Shown one piece after another: positions 10,901 through 21,530 of a stretch of 64,000 nt of DNA (its first letter is position 1; each line of letters starts with the position of its first letter). The stretch comes from Siphonodentalium dalli (Eukaryota > Mollusca > Scaphopoda > Gadilida > Siphonodentaliidae). Both the position numbers and the translations under genes were made by a program. Location of the stretch: NCBI GenBank assembly GCA_032622095.1, contig CP136064.1, forward strand, positions 42,559,912 through 42,623,911. The letters run 5' to 3'. Under the pieces are notes generated by a model that worked only from the letters and a program-made list of their open reading frames with translations, was not told the DNA's origin and ran no database searches.

Positions 10901-13900
10901 ATTTAATCATAGGTCACTGATACAGAGTTCGACGGAATAAAAGTCCGAGTGTACCAGCCGAAGACGAGCAAGCTTCTACCAGGCTTGGTTTACTATCATG
11001 GCGGAGGATGGTTCCTTGGCAGCATCAGTAAGTTGTTTATATATAATATACTAGCAGGTGACCCGACTTCGTCTGGGCTTTGACCTTGTATTGACCATTT
11101 TGAAGGTCAAGGTAAGGTCGGGGTCACGATTTGACCCGTCGAAAACACTCCCCCGACAAAAGTATCCCTAGGTATCAAATTTCGTCGAAATCCGTTAATT
11201 TTTTAATTTAATTTGAGCTAATTCTGCCTTTTTAATCAAGAGAAATGATGGTACCCGTCCCGTGATGGTACCCGTCCCTAAAAGAGGTACGTTTGTGGGT
11301 ACCCATTTCAAGGTGAAGATCACCTCGGGCGGAAAAACTTACCCGATGAAAATCTCCCCCGTTCCTTGGAACCCCTAAGTACGAAGACAGAAATAAGAAT
11401 CACACAACACGCTTATGTCTGGATACAGACACACTCACGTCTGCCCCCAGACATAAGAATCACACTACACGCATACGCTCTTTATCAACGACACTGTGGA
11501 TACGAACGTTCTTTAACTATCAACGCGATTAACTCCACAGTGCCAAGGACGGTCATTTTGGTGACTGAGAATGGAGAAGGAGTGCTCTGACGTTATCAGA
11601 AGCGGTGCGATGACACTTCATGTGTGATTTTACCCTTAGATAGGAAGTTTGGGCTCAATCCGTCTGGTAGTTTTCCCGGCCATAGCTAACAAACAAACAG
11701 ACAGACAGAAGTCCCAAAATATATATTAGATAATATATATATATATAATTTATTAAATTTTTATTACTGGTCAACTGTTAACTGAAAATTAAATTAAGTG
11801 ATCAATTTTGATCGTAAATAAGTCAAATTCCACTATAGGGTGGGCGGACTTGGTGGGTTTGGGCCGCTCTTTAAAACAGACCGGACGGACGACAACTCAT
11901 GGCAATATATAGGTCAACATGTATGACTAAATTCTTTGGCAGACGCTACATGTCGCACACCTAACCCGATAATCACCAAACTGTATATACCGATCATCAG
12001 ATGACCTATATAGATGGGAGCTATCGATTTTTTCCGAAGTTCGCTAAACAACATTGTCGCCAGCAGTCATCTTGGATTTCTCATTTGAATCCACCGTCAC
12101 ACCCTGCAGACCACATTTATTGGAGAAATGTTTTAAAACTTTTCATGCAGGCATATTTATGATCACCTCCAAATGTGAGCTATTGAATTTGAACGATTTT
12201 CAATGAAAAACATGGCGGCCAATTAATCTTCGAGACACCACAGTCAACATTTATTGAAAACATTCTAACGTTCCTTATTATTCATCATTCTATTGACTGG
12301 TCAGCATAAAATTCACATAATTCCCAGACGAGCTACAGTGTCATTGTCAGAAGTTTACATTTGAATTTCCTGCGATAAAAACATATGTGACCCGCCATAT
12401 CAAATCCAGTCGGGATTTTTTTTACCCTGTGCCAATGCACTCTCTTATATATGCGAGTCGACCATATGTCGCCTATCATATATAAGAGAATGCATTGGCT
12501 TAACAATTTTTTATCATGTCTTTAAAATAAAAGTTTCTAAAGGACATAAAATAAAAAAACATCCATTACCCTGCAGGGAGCCCCACACATATATATAGAA
12601 GCACATAGAAGAGTGTCGTCTGCTCGTTTGTCTGGGGCTCTGTATGGGTGAAATTATAAAATTGTTAAAGAATACAAGAAAAAATTATTAAAATTGTAAA
12701 AAATTGTTAGGCCAATGCATTCTCTTATATATGCGAGGCAACCTATGGTCGACTCGCATATATAAGAGAATGCATTGGCACAGGGTAAAAAAATCCCGAC
12801 TTCCGACTGGATTTGATATGGCGGGTCACATATGATATACACAGTTACAGATTATATCCTGCCCAATATGTCGCCATGTGTTATGTTTATAGGACAATTT
12901 CATACCTAAATGTGAAGGTCATTCTGGAATGCAAAACTGCATTTAATCCTCAGAACAAATCACATAACATATATGCAGCATGGAAAGTTAATTAATCACC
13001 TCTTGACATGTGTGTCTGTTCTTGTTGATACAATTTTAATACTGATTCAAATTGTAACATGGGGCTTGAATCCTATTAAAATTTTATCAAATTCTTATGG
13101 TTCGGTATCGTCATTGATCTGTTAGAAAAAACTTGGTATTGATTAATTAACCATTTTACTTTTGAACTTTTGAACCAGGTTTCTTAATGAACACGATACA
13201 GAACATATTTAATAAGCGGGATAATTCAGTCGCGGCCGTATTGGATTCATCCACCCCGTTCCGTGGTTTCAGAGAATCATCCAGCCTGGTTCCGTGGTTT
13301 TAGTGCTACGGGCCAAATTTCTGTAGTAACATTTCCATTTATGGAGCTTTTGAATATTCATGACTTTCATAACTAGAGGTGTGACTGTCCCAATGGGACT
13401 ATGGATACCCCCCCCCCCCCGTGTTTTAAAAATACTAAGATGTTTAACATGTCAGTAAACATTTAGTTAAAATAATAAAATAACAGTCCCATTGCAGGTG
13501 CAATTGAAACTGTTGACCGAAAAATATAGGAATAAAAGCTCGGACAAAATTATGCATGTTGCGAAAATGTTCTAAGTCGAAAAAGGGGAATAACTCAACA
13601 AAAAAAAAGTCGGACAGACATCACAATAGCAGGTGCACAGGTTCCCATGGTACTAAATATCAGTGCCAAGATTAAAAAACATTGATCTAAAAATGTAGGA
13701 ATAAAAGCTCGGACAAAATTATGCATGTTGCAAACAAATTTCTAAGTCGAAAAAGGGGGATAACTCCACCAAAAAATGTCGGACAGACGTCATAATCGCA
13801 GGTGCACAGGTTCCCATGGTACTAAACATCTGTGCAAAGTTAAAAAAAATTGACCTAAACATGTAGGAATAAAAGCTCGGACAAAATTTTACATGTTGCG

Positions 13901-16900
13901 AAAATTTTCTAAGTCGAAAAAGGGGGGATAACTCCACCAAAAAAGTCCGACAGACGTCATAATCGCAGGTGCACAGTTTCCCATGGTGGTTGATGTCTGT
14001 GCTCTTTAAAATTGGATTTTCCGTACGTTACTTGTGGGGTGCACCCCACAAGTCATGCAAACAAAAGATCGCACCTCACAAGTACCCTGTGGTGCGTATG
14101 GACGTTGTAGCATATTATGGTACACGTAGTGTCGACAGCCGGGTTGACCACTCGTTGTTCGTCTATCCGTCTGTCCGTAGACTTTACGCATGGTGCGATA
14201 ACTCAGATATTTTCTATCCGATCGGAACCGAATTTTGTATATGAGTTTCTCAGCCCAATATACAAATCGAGTTCGAATATGTGTTTGATCCGATTTTTTA
14301 CGGAGTTATGGCCCTTGTTCGACTTAGAATTCACAGATGTTGTAATAACTCAAAAACATATGTTATCTGATCGGAACCACGCAAATTTGGTAGACGAGAT
14401 CAAATTCGAATATGGGTTTGATCAGATTTTGTTTAACGGAGTTATGGCTCTTTTTCAAATCAAAAACAAAATCAAACAAAAGATCAAACATGGCAGAGAT
14501 ATGTTATTTAACCTTTCACGTCTTTTAACCTTTGCCGTTATTTAATAACTATATTATTTTGATATCTCACATGGCAATTTGCAACAACATAGATGTAACT
14601 GCTATAACAATGGACGGACACTGACTATTTTAATAGCCCCCCCCCCCCCCAAAAAAAATTCAGGGGACAAAAAACTCGTTTTCTTTTTCTCCAACAGGTT
14701 TTCTTATAACCTAGAATTGTTTTCTTATTTATAGAAAACATTTCTAGATATGTGAAAATGTGCTCCAGGTGAATAACTAGACCTTATTTCTTGAAATGAG
14801 AAAATAAAATCTCAAAATAAGAAATATTTTCTTACCTAGAAGATCTTTTTGGCAGTGTATAATTCATATATCTTAATCACATCTTTTAGAAATGCTGGAT
14901 CCAGTCACGAGACGAATTGCGAAAGACGGAAATGTTGTCGTCGTCTCAGTTGAGTAAGTTATTTTAAAATTTATCCAAAGATGGAACATTCAAATACATT
15001 CAGTCGCCGAGAAAATCCCCACAGGTACACCGCGGAAGTGGTGTTAAAGGTACACCGCGGAAGTGGTGTTAAAGATACACTGTGGAAGTGGTGTTAAGGG
15101 TACACTGTGGAAGTGGAGCCCTGTCCGATTTGACACCATACAACCGCCACATGTACGTATTCTATGTCCGAGTCAGAACATATTTAGATCGGACATATCA
15201 GCTCTAGTCCGTTAATATATATACGAGGTTTTGATGGTCAGATATTAAGTTTAGAACGTGAAAGTTATGTTATAACACGTTTTGAATTTTGTCAGCCTCG
15301 CAAATCAGTCAATCAATAATCGTCTCTGATTGAGAGCGTACAATATGTCATCACCCCACAGCGGTATATAATTTATGCACTAATTTATGGTTTGACAATC
15401 AAACACTGAGAACAATTTCAACCTATAGCTGGTGTAAAATTTCCATCTAATGTTGTTTCAGGCATGAAATTTCCAATTGTTGGTAAGACATCACCCAAAA
15501 AAAAAAAAACTGTCGTCACGTCCCTGCAACCATGCAACGGATCCGTTGCTCCCATTCTTTCGTAGATCTATATGTTCTTGAATACATACGATTTGTTAAG
15601 ATTAGCAAAGACAACTGCATGACAATTAAAAAAAAACACTTGTTGATAATATATATATATTAGTTTTTGAGTTAAAGATGCATAATCCGAATTAATGCTA
15701 TAACATTACTATTTCCTTGGCTTCGGGGGTAAAAAATATTTGATTCGAGTCGAAGAACCCACCCATCAAAACTCAGAGTTATCAGATATCGATTTTTGTA
15801 ATCAATTATTTTTCACCACCGATAATATTAAATGGCCAGTAAACAGTCGACGAGAAGACCGTTTCGGACCAAATTGCTGAATTGACAAACCGGTAAAATT
15901 TCGTTGAACAAAATGTTAATAAATAACATGTTTTGGGCAAATTTATACTATAGATGACTGTGGTTAGCATTATGTTTGGGCAATTACTCGATTCTGATAA
16001 CTGAAGCGGCATTTCTAAAAAAAAATGTTGTTGTTGGGATCTGATGATATGGGGGGGGGGGGCATCGAATTGGATTGAGTACCTTTAATCACCTTCTCCT
16101 GTTTACACTCTTATCCGTTATCCGTACCCGTTCCGGCGCAATCATCTTCGAAATACATGTGATATAAATCGTTTTAGGTATCGTTTGGCACCAGAGAATA
16201 AGTTTCCTGTTCCTTTTGAAGACTGTCTCGCTGCAACTAAATTCTTCTTCACAAACGCCAAGGAATACGGTGCAGATCCGTCCCGGTTGAATGTCGGAGG
16301 TGAGTAACTGGCGCCAATAGAATAAAACAATTTTAGACCAAAGATTCAGCAAACTCAAACAAAAACGCCATCGATCTTAATTCTGTTATTATTCAAAAAG
16401 ACTCACCGAGTGCTAATGGACCTTTCCACAGCTGTCAATCAAATAATTATTAGCAGATATTTTTTTACCAATAAAAAACTGAGCCGCTCGTTCACTGCAT
16501 TTAATTTTCTGTTCATAATGATTTTGATATCCGTTCATACTTTCGGTGTTCGATCGGTTATTTTCAATTTTTGTTGCCAAACCACACTGTACCTAACTTG
16601 TACATGCGAAATTACCATGCATGACTATATAGCAGTATCTCTAATTTGTGGTGACATTTTTTAATTTGTATTTAAAGACGAGAACATGGTAAGATTTTGT
16701 TTGTGTATACCAGCATCCAGCATAAGCACAGGCTGTAAAACAAATTAATGTGTTTGAGCAGGGGGCCGTCTCCTGGCAACAGCTATGCCCCGCCCCTTAG
16801 ACTGGGCATGGAATCATATATGCCATGACAGTCTAACTGCATGAACACAATTTAATTAAGTTATTTCTTAATTTTCTTGGAAGGCATTGGAATAAATATG

Positions 16901-18616
16901 CACAAATATTTATAAATTTACATGTGTTCAACATGACGAATCATGAATTCATGGATGAAGGTGAATAGCTTGACACATTTCAATCCACTCAGTTGATCAC
17001 ACCACAAATGAATTATATACATTTAGTATAATTACTACATGTACAATGTAAATATATACCAATGGGTTAAAGCACAACATATACATAATACTATGATACA
17101 CTCGGATTGCGCGTTATACGAAATGCTGCTAAATCACGAACATTCCTTGACTCTTTGTATTATCAGAACTCACAGGTGCCGAAATATTAACGGCATGTCT
17201 TGGTTTGATATTTGGTTTTTCAACGAATTCTTTCGTCCAGGCTAATTGCAGCACATGTGTTCGCCATTGCTACCGAAAGGAAATTATATACTCCAAAATG
17301 GAGTTTCTAAAGTATGCAAGTTTCGCAGTCTGCATGTTAACGTTCTTATAACATTGAATATTTGCGATTAGTACTTTTGTGCTTGCAATGGAAGGTTTGG
17401 TCATGCAACAACGGTTGATGATAAACGAAGACGGCAACGACAACGATGATGGAAGACGATGACAACGATGATGCTAATGGTGGCGTTAATGGCGACAACG
17501 ATGATGATGATGATGATGACGACTTCTATAATGACAATGATGACGAAGAAGGCGGCGTCGATGACGATGATGGTGGCTGATGATTTACTTGGGTTTTACA
17601 CTATAATTATGGGAAATAATGGACCAGTTTCTGCGCCGCAGCACATCAACGTAACCGGCATTACGGCACATCTGTATATATATAATTAATTGCATATATG
17701 TTCATGCATATGATGTACTCTAATTTAGTACTTGTTGTCTATTGAGTAATGAAATCTGAATCTGAATCAAGCTGGGACAATTCGAATTTCCAAACAATTC
17801 TACCATAATGCATTTTCTTGCTTGTTATTGTTGTTTGGTTTTTGTGGTCTAATGTAAATGCACTTTCCCGCAGGTATATATTTTTTCTGTGGTCTTATAG
17901 ATTGGGGATTTGTTCATTCTTATTGGTTACTGTGGCCTATTCGTGATTTGGCAACTTATATGTCCACAGGGGGCAGCGCTGGTGGAAACTTAGCCGCGGC
18001 AGTTTCCATGAAGATTAGAGACGAAGAATTCAAGCCGTCCGTCACTCACCAGTTGCTTCTGTATCCGACTCTGCAATACTGCAATCCCAGGTTGCCTTGT
18101 GTGCAGTCACACACCGGTTTATACGATTTATCCTTCCTTAATTTTCCACACTATGTCAAAGAATATTTACTGGAGACCGAAGAAGAATACCAAGCCTTTG
18201 CCAATGCGAAGTATCTGACGGCGGAAGCAAAGGAGGCATGCACGGAACTAGTTGATGACAGACTTGTACCGGAAAAATATGTCCCCGCAGAATACAAACC
18301 ATATGATCACGGCCCACCGGAAACCACACCTGTAGCCAAGTTAATTTCCAAGAAATTCATGAACCCATACGCGTTTCCTCTGATGGCGAAAAATCTGAGA
18401 AAACTTCCGGCAGCGTATGTGTTCACTTGCGGACTAGATGACTTGAGAGACGAAGGCATTATTTTTGCCAAAAGATTGGAGTTACAAAGTGTGGATGTAG
18501 AATGGGTTCACTTCGCTAATTCGTCCCATGGAGTTTTAAGTTTCGGTCCAGATGTCAGTGTTACCTACAACGACGCTTTTCTTAATTTGCTGGACTATAT
18601 AAAACGAAAATTCTGA
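4828..18616 (+). CDS. AADAC-like serine esterase, unit 1 (exons 1-5 plus 6a)
   Basis: Predicted arylacetamide-deacetylase-like alpha/beta hydrolase of the hormone-sensitive-lipase type: an endoplasmic-reticulum, membrane-anchored serine esterase that hydrolyses ester or arylacetamide substrates. Joined exons: 4828-4968, 7252-7359, 10913-11027, 14890-14953, 16178-16299, 17970-18616. They give 398 codons with no stop, very close to the usual AADAC length (about 400). A hydrophobic signal-anchor covers residues 4-21. The oxyanion motif HGGGW starts at residue 112 and YRLAPE at 144. The nucleophile is Ser186 in GGSAGG, the acid Asp340 (GLDDLRDEG) and the base His370 (SSHG); triad spacing matches human AADAC (189, 343, 373). 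The residue before Ser is Gly, not the usual Asp. Phases at the junctions are 0, 0, 1, 2, 1. Exon 6b at 21531 could replace 6a. The physiological substrate cannot be read from sequence. Confidence 0.85.
4969..7251 (+). other. Unit 1 intron 1
   Basis: No coding exon found. It holds two members of a small hairpin family (about 5083-5222 and 6453-6584, with ends like AGAGCAT and GCGTAGTCAAC). A further hairpin with arms reading ATGGATGAGAATAATTT lies at about 7073-7130 and is conserved in unit 2 at about 35268-35330. The rest is AT-rich with nothing recognised. Confidence 0.6.
6453..6584. repeat. Palindromic short repeat (hairpin family)
   Basis: A near-complete inverted repeat. The left arm reads AGAGCAT, TACGCGA, CCAGTGGGAA, GGTGTAGT and the right arm returns ACTACACC, TTCCCACTGG, CGCGTAGTC, ATGCTCT. 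Related but more degraded copies are at about 5083-5222 and about 34600-34703. No coding capacity, so probably a short MITE. Confidence 0.75.
7252..7359 (+). CDS. Unit 1 exon 2
   Basis: A 108-base exon in phase 0 on both sides, after TTTTTCAG and before GTGTGT. It encodes 36 residues beginning CKLASMVGYG and ending HDENLK, the linker between membrane anchor and hydrolase core. The unit 2 counterpart (35466-35573) has the same length and nine changed residues, with no frame break. Confidence 0.82.
7920..8033 (+). repeat. Short tandem repeat CGTCGATTACCATAAAACGTGT
   Basis: About three units built on ACGTCGATTACCATAAAACG, two of them followed by ATACATGCACACGTCCGTGA. Unit 2 has only one unit at about 36540-36582, so the array expanded in unit 1 or shrank in unit 2. 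It creates an artificial open frame with a repeated peptide. Confidence 0.85.
8110..8207. repeat. Small palindromic insertion in unit 1 intron 2
   Basis: About 100 bases absent from unit 2 and bordered by CTCGATA on both sides. The core is a perfect 17-base stem (ACTCTGGCTAACGCCCG at 8135-8151, inverse at 8160-8176) with an 8-base loop. The outer parts are imperfect inverses of each other, so the whole insertion folds on itself. Probably a small MITE. Confidence 0.7.
8935..9378 (-). mobile_element. TTAA-flanked MITE, family A, copy 2
   Basis: A 444-bp element, inverse orientation to the copy at 2859. It is flanked by TTGA (8931-8934, a mutated TTAA) and TTAA (9379-9382). Unit 2 shows the empty TTAA site near 37493. 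It is nested inside the foldback-like element of intron 2. Confidence 0.87.
9785..10215 (+). repeat. GGTCCGTATCAGCCGG minisatellite
   Basis: A tandem array of about 15-16-base motifs starting GGTCCG, arranged in a higher-order pattern in which GGTCCGAAACAGCTGG and GGTCCGTAAAAGCC recur. It yields a long minus-strand open frame that is not a gene. Unit 2 has a shorter array (about 37893-38045). Confidence 0.9.
10913..11027 (+). CDS. Unit 1 exon 3: oxyanion-hole exon
   Basis: 115 bases from AG to GTAAGT, phase 0 in and phase 1 out. It encodes VTDTEFDGIKVRVYQP up to YYHGGGWFLGSI. HGGGW is the oxyanion-hole signature of the HSL/AADAC branch of alpha/beta hydrolases. In unit 2 (38818-38932) the third glycine is alanine. 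Confidence 0.9.
11045..11735 (+). mobile_element. GACCTT-repeat element, intron 3
   Basis: Starts near GGTGACCCGACTTCG and ends near CAGACAGAAGTCCCAAAATA, the same ends as the elements at 41547-42184 and (start only) about 45965. Inside are phrases such as GAAGGTCAAGG and TCACGATTTGACCC. Unit 2 lacks it at the homologous site (about 38935-38990, where only a TA repeat lies). Noncoding; class unknown. Confidence 0.65.
12386..12830. mobile_element. TA-flanked double-hairpin MITE, copy 1
   Basis: 445 bp, bounded by TA (12384-12385 and 12831-12832). Inverted termini start TGTGACCCGCCATATC. Inside each end is a second, near-perfect hairpin with CCAATGCATTCTCTTATATA and its inverse around a centre reading TCGACCATAGGTCGC-like sequence. 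TA duplication suggests a Tc1/mariner-type mobiliser. No transposase. Other copies are at 40515-40974, 61847-62071 (shortened) and 63877 to the window end. Confidence 0.88.
13500..13995 (+). repeat. Tandem array, about 169-base period
   Basis: Three units beginning AGGAATAAAAGCTCGGACAA at 13528, 13697 and 13865. Each contains AAGTCGAAAAAGGGG and GCAGGTGCACAGGTTCCC. Noncoding and absent from unit 2. Confidence 0.85.
14890..14953 (+). CDS. Unit 1 exon 4
   Basis: 64 bases after TTTTAG and before GTAAGT, phase 1 in and phase 2 out. It encodes (K)MLDPVTRRIAKDGNVVVVSV, the helix and strand leading to the conserved YRLAPE segment. Unit 2 counterpart 39435-39498 has four substitutions and no frame break. 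Confidence 0.85.
15025..15118 (+). repeat. 25-base minisatellite in intron 4
   Basis: Four units of GGTACACCGCGGAAGTGGTG-type sequence. Unit 2 has a single unit (about 39567-39595), which shows a copy-number change after duplication. Confidence 0.85.
15119..15675 (+). other. Intron 4 sequence with a hAT-like fragment
   Basis: No exon seen. Near 15440-15530 the phrases AATTTCCAATTGTTGG and GTCACGTCCCTG match the end of the hAT-like elements at 27535 and 61508. A phrase GAGGTTTTGATGGTCAGATAT (near 15222) recurs in this intron and near 19884, 20316 and 39706. The rest is unassigned. Confidence 0.5.
15676..16084 (-). mobile_element. TTAA-flanked MITE, family A, copy 3
   Basis: 409 bp with TTAA at 15672-15675 and 16085-16088. 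The left terminus is diverged (AGATGCATAATCC), the right is standard (GGATTGAGTACCT). The homologous unit 2 site near 40133 is empty (GAGTTAATCTCC). It lies just before exon 5. Confidence 0.87.
16178..16299 (+). CDS. Unit 1 exon 5: YRLAPE exon
   Basis: 122 bases, phase 2 in and phase 1 out, between GTTTTAG and GTGAGT. It encodes (E)YRLAPENKFPVPFEDC through DPSRLNVG. It ends one residue before the nucleophile-elbow glycine, so the exon 5 to 6 junction falls inside the codon for the first G of GxSxG. That position lets either terminal exon supply the active serine. Confidence 0.9.
16300..17969 (+). other. Unit 1 intron 5 with GAT-rich microsatellite
   Basis: No exon seen. A GAT/GAC trinucleotide tract spans about 17430-17580; its larger relative in unit 2 is at about 42545-42688. 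The intron end is conserved with unit 2 up to the TGTCCACAG acceptor. The unit 2 intron also carries two insertions absent here (40515-40974 and 41547-42184), so this intron shows both empty sites. Confidence 0.7.
17970..18616 (+). CDS. Unit 1 terminal exon 6a (GGSAGG form)
   Basis: 647 bases from acceptor TCCACAG to TGA. It encodes the C-terminal half: nucleophile elbow GGSAGGNLAAAV, then CGLDDLRDEG with the catalytic Asp and ANSSHGVLSF with the catalytic His, ending IKRKF. Relative to the canonical GDSAGG, Asp is replaced by Gly; the same change is in unit 2 exon 6a, so it arose before the duplication. The open frame extends upstream to 17858, but the conserved acceptor and phase fix the start at 17970. 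Confidence 0.9.
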
Positions 18617-21530
18617 AGAAAACATGAGTCTGAGAAAAAATCTCACATGACAAAATGCGTTCAGGTACATTCTGGATCATGGCACTAAGTTTTATCTACG
18701 TTTAATGGGTTTGTGATCAAATGCATAATATCATTAACCCTTCTATGCTTTTGAATGAATGTGCATGTTTTATCGCATTCCAAAGATTGGAAGCGTTATC
18801 AATTGATTCTGCATCCACATAAGTGTTCAAATAAAAGTAGCATGGTGCCGTTCAACCTGTTTAGTGCCTTAACATTCAGTGACATGAAATAACAGGTCAT
18901 AGTAAAAGCAAAGGGAAAGAAGGAGCATTTTTCTCAAACATATTTCACACTCAATTGTTTGAGTTGCGGCCATTTTGGCAGCCATTATTTGACCACACTA
19001 TAGCATTTGTATTTCCGTGTGCGTCCATTATTCCATAGACGCGGGCATAAAATATCATGGAAAATTAATCATCATGTCTGATTTTGACCACGAATGGAGT
19101 ATCGACACCATTAATGTTGGACGCCATCTTGGAAAATAAAGTTCAAAATTCAAATTCCACCAAGTAAATACACGAGTTGATGGACCTCCTCAGCCCTACA
19201 CCAGCTACACATATTGGAGTGACATAAATCATAGAATGGATACTGGTTTGTCTACAGAGTGTAGCGATAAAGAGCGGTTGCTGCAAATTCATATATGAGC
19301 GTCAAAATAAAGAGCGTTTATATTATCCGCTTTCCGAATGTGATTCGTTTGTGGATATGTTTGATAAAAATAGAAAACTTCTCAATATTTGTTAAATCGA
19401 TTCTCATGGCAGTTATCAAAGTATACGCTGGGGTGGTCTGTAATTCATTTGAGGGATCTTCATGCAGGAAATATAATCAGACGACATATAATACAAGTTC
19501 AGAAAGACTCCTATTCGTTGGAGGGAAATGTTTATATAGTAAGTGCAACAAGCGGCCTGTTTTTTTTAAACTTAGTATCTGAGAATTCCTAAGGGAACTA
19601 CTCATCAATGAGTGTTTAGTAAAGAAAGGCTGACACTATAATTTTAACAACCATTGATCCGTTTTCTATACGTATGAACTCATTAATATTTGTATTGGTG
19701 AACTTGTTAAGTTTATCGCCTATTCTTGTGTAATCCAATTTAATTACTGCTGTATATATATAAACATGCATATGACACATGTATAAGAAATGAACAATGA
19801 TGAATGTGATATCAGAATTTTTGCACATAGTGTATATATACGTTTTGCTTGTTTCACTGTTATGTGACTTTTGCAATAAATCAATAAGGTTTTGATGGTT
19901 AGATAACGACTTTCAAAGGCCTAAGTTTTAACAAGATCTGATTTTGTTCTCATGCTATAGCAAATATTCAAGGCTGTAAACAGTACGTGTGAGGGGAGGG
20001 CTAGCATCACCAAATTCACCCCTGGGGACCTTTTTCTGCGTTGGCCTCAACTGCTATGGGAGACATACAATCAGAATGAAAATCCCCAGTTGAAGTTGGT
20101 GATGTTCACCCCCCCCCCCCATTATAGTCACATCGATTGTGCATTTTATCTTCTGCTCTGCAAATTAGGGGATATAGAAACTTCATAGAAGAGAAAAAGT
20201 AGGCTAACTAAAACAATGTTAATTTGAGACTATAGATACTCACAAGAAGATGAGGACTGTCCCATTTTACACAAGAAAACCACCATATGTACGTTTCTAT
20301 ACAAGAAAACAATTAGTTAGGTTTTGATGGCAGATATCGACTTAAACAAATTTGATGGTTTTAATTTTTGTCAGCCTTTACATATAGTCGAATGTTAGCC
20401 TCTTTCTATACTAAATGGATTCTCCCAGTCAGTTAAAAAAGTGTACAAAGTTTCAAATTATTATCCGAACATTTCTTATGGGATAGGTACTCATCAATGA
20501 TGTTTTAGTATAGACATGGTTAAAGGGCGTTTTCAAATATGAGCTTTTGTGACCGTTTTCGACACGTTACTTTTGGGTGATTTTGCCCATTTCCACTATA
20601 CACATTTGATACAAATGATGGGTGATTGCACTAAATGATCATCATAGAAAGAGGCCGAATTTTCATTGACCGGTCACCAGTTGGGGTTGTAAATCTGTTA
20701 TGGTGATAGTTTTTCGATGTTTGTGTAGAAGGCATGCATGCACAAACATTTCGGTTAGTCATGGTAAAACGTCTGGTGTCTGGGCCCCACGCGACGGGTC
20801 CAGATGTCAGATACTTTCGGTTGGTGTCTGTATCAAGTCATTTTTTGCACACATGTCATGAACGAACGCTATTTATGTTATGAACGACAAGCTACTTATA
20901 AATTCATGTACTTCAACGCTTATTTCCAGCAGTGTGAGAAATATGTAACTACAAAAATTATTCTACACCTACGCCCGAAAGAAATTTGAAAAATATAATT
21001 GAGCTTACTATATCATTCGTATGGCAAAAGTCATTTCTAAAATCTTATGAAGAAAAGGATGTCATATAATTTTCTCGAAACTTGCGGCAACATGTCTCTC
21101 ATAGAAGTGAATACTTATTCGTCCTTTTTTCCACCTAAATAAATAACTCAACATAAAAGAAAAAACAAAAAGACATCGAATGAGCTGTATATCAGTTTTC
21201 GATAGCTCACAATGAATTGTATTTGACTTTTGATAATATATTTGTGTTCAAGTGACTTCGGTCACCATTTTGTGAGCGCCAAAATCGCATTAAAACAAAT
21301 ATGATCGATGTTAGTTTTTTGCAGTATCAGAAATGAATTGGTGTGATAGCTCATTAGTTTATTACCTTGCTCAAGTCTGGCTGATATCTTTGGAAAATGT
21401 TAAAAAAAATGTTGAAATTGACAGGCATGATATCTTGCCGACATTTTTGAGCAAATTATTACGTATATTTTCCCGGCTCTGCTATATGTGTTACTTTAAT
21501 TACATGTGGTTTAACTACTCACGTCTACAG
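18617..21530 (+). other. Interval between terminal exons 6a and 6b, unit 1
   Basis: No other exon was found, in particular no second set of exons 1-5. It contains an AATAAA about 215 bases after the 6a stop, a short repeat with CACCCCTGGGGACC (about 19990-20070) related to the family at 60752, and several GTTTTGATGG phrases. It aligns with unit 2 43751-49362 apart from a 2.6-kb insertion there. Confidence 0.65.
18830..18835 (+). terminator. Candidate poly(A) signal after exon 6a, unit 1
   Basis: AATAAA in a block (TCAAATAAAAGTAGCATGG) also present at the homologous place in unit 2. First canonical signal after the stop. Use is not proven. Confidence 0.5.

Larger units (their letters stand above)
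11736..14889 (+). other. Unit 1 intron 3, remaining sequence
   Basis: No exon found. It contains one diverged monomer of the satellite at 31620-33210 (about 11880-12350), the TA-flanked MITE at 12386, a fragment of a GTCGCGGCC-ended MITE (about 13226-13380), a tandem array of about 169-base units (13500-13995), and a GTCCGTC-type repeat with GAGTTATGGCCC (about 14100-14560). Much of this is missing from unit 2, whose intron 3 is only about 0.5 kb. Confidence 0.65.

Noticed and set aside
17858-17969. Upstream extension of exon 6a frame as an alternative start
   Set aside because: The acceptor and phase shared with unit 2 place the exon start at 17970; the upstream part is intron.
18617-21530. 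A second full set of exons 1-5 belonging to exon 6b
   Set aside because: Looked for HGG(G/A)W, YRLAPE and anchor-type segments between 6a and 6b in both units and found none.
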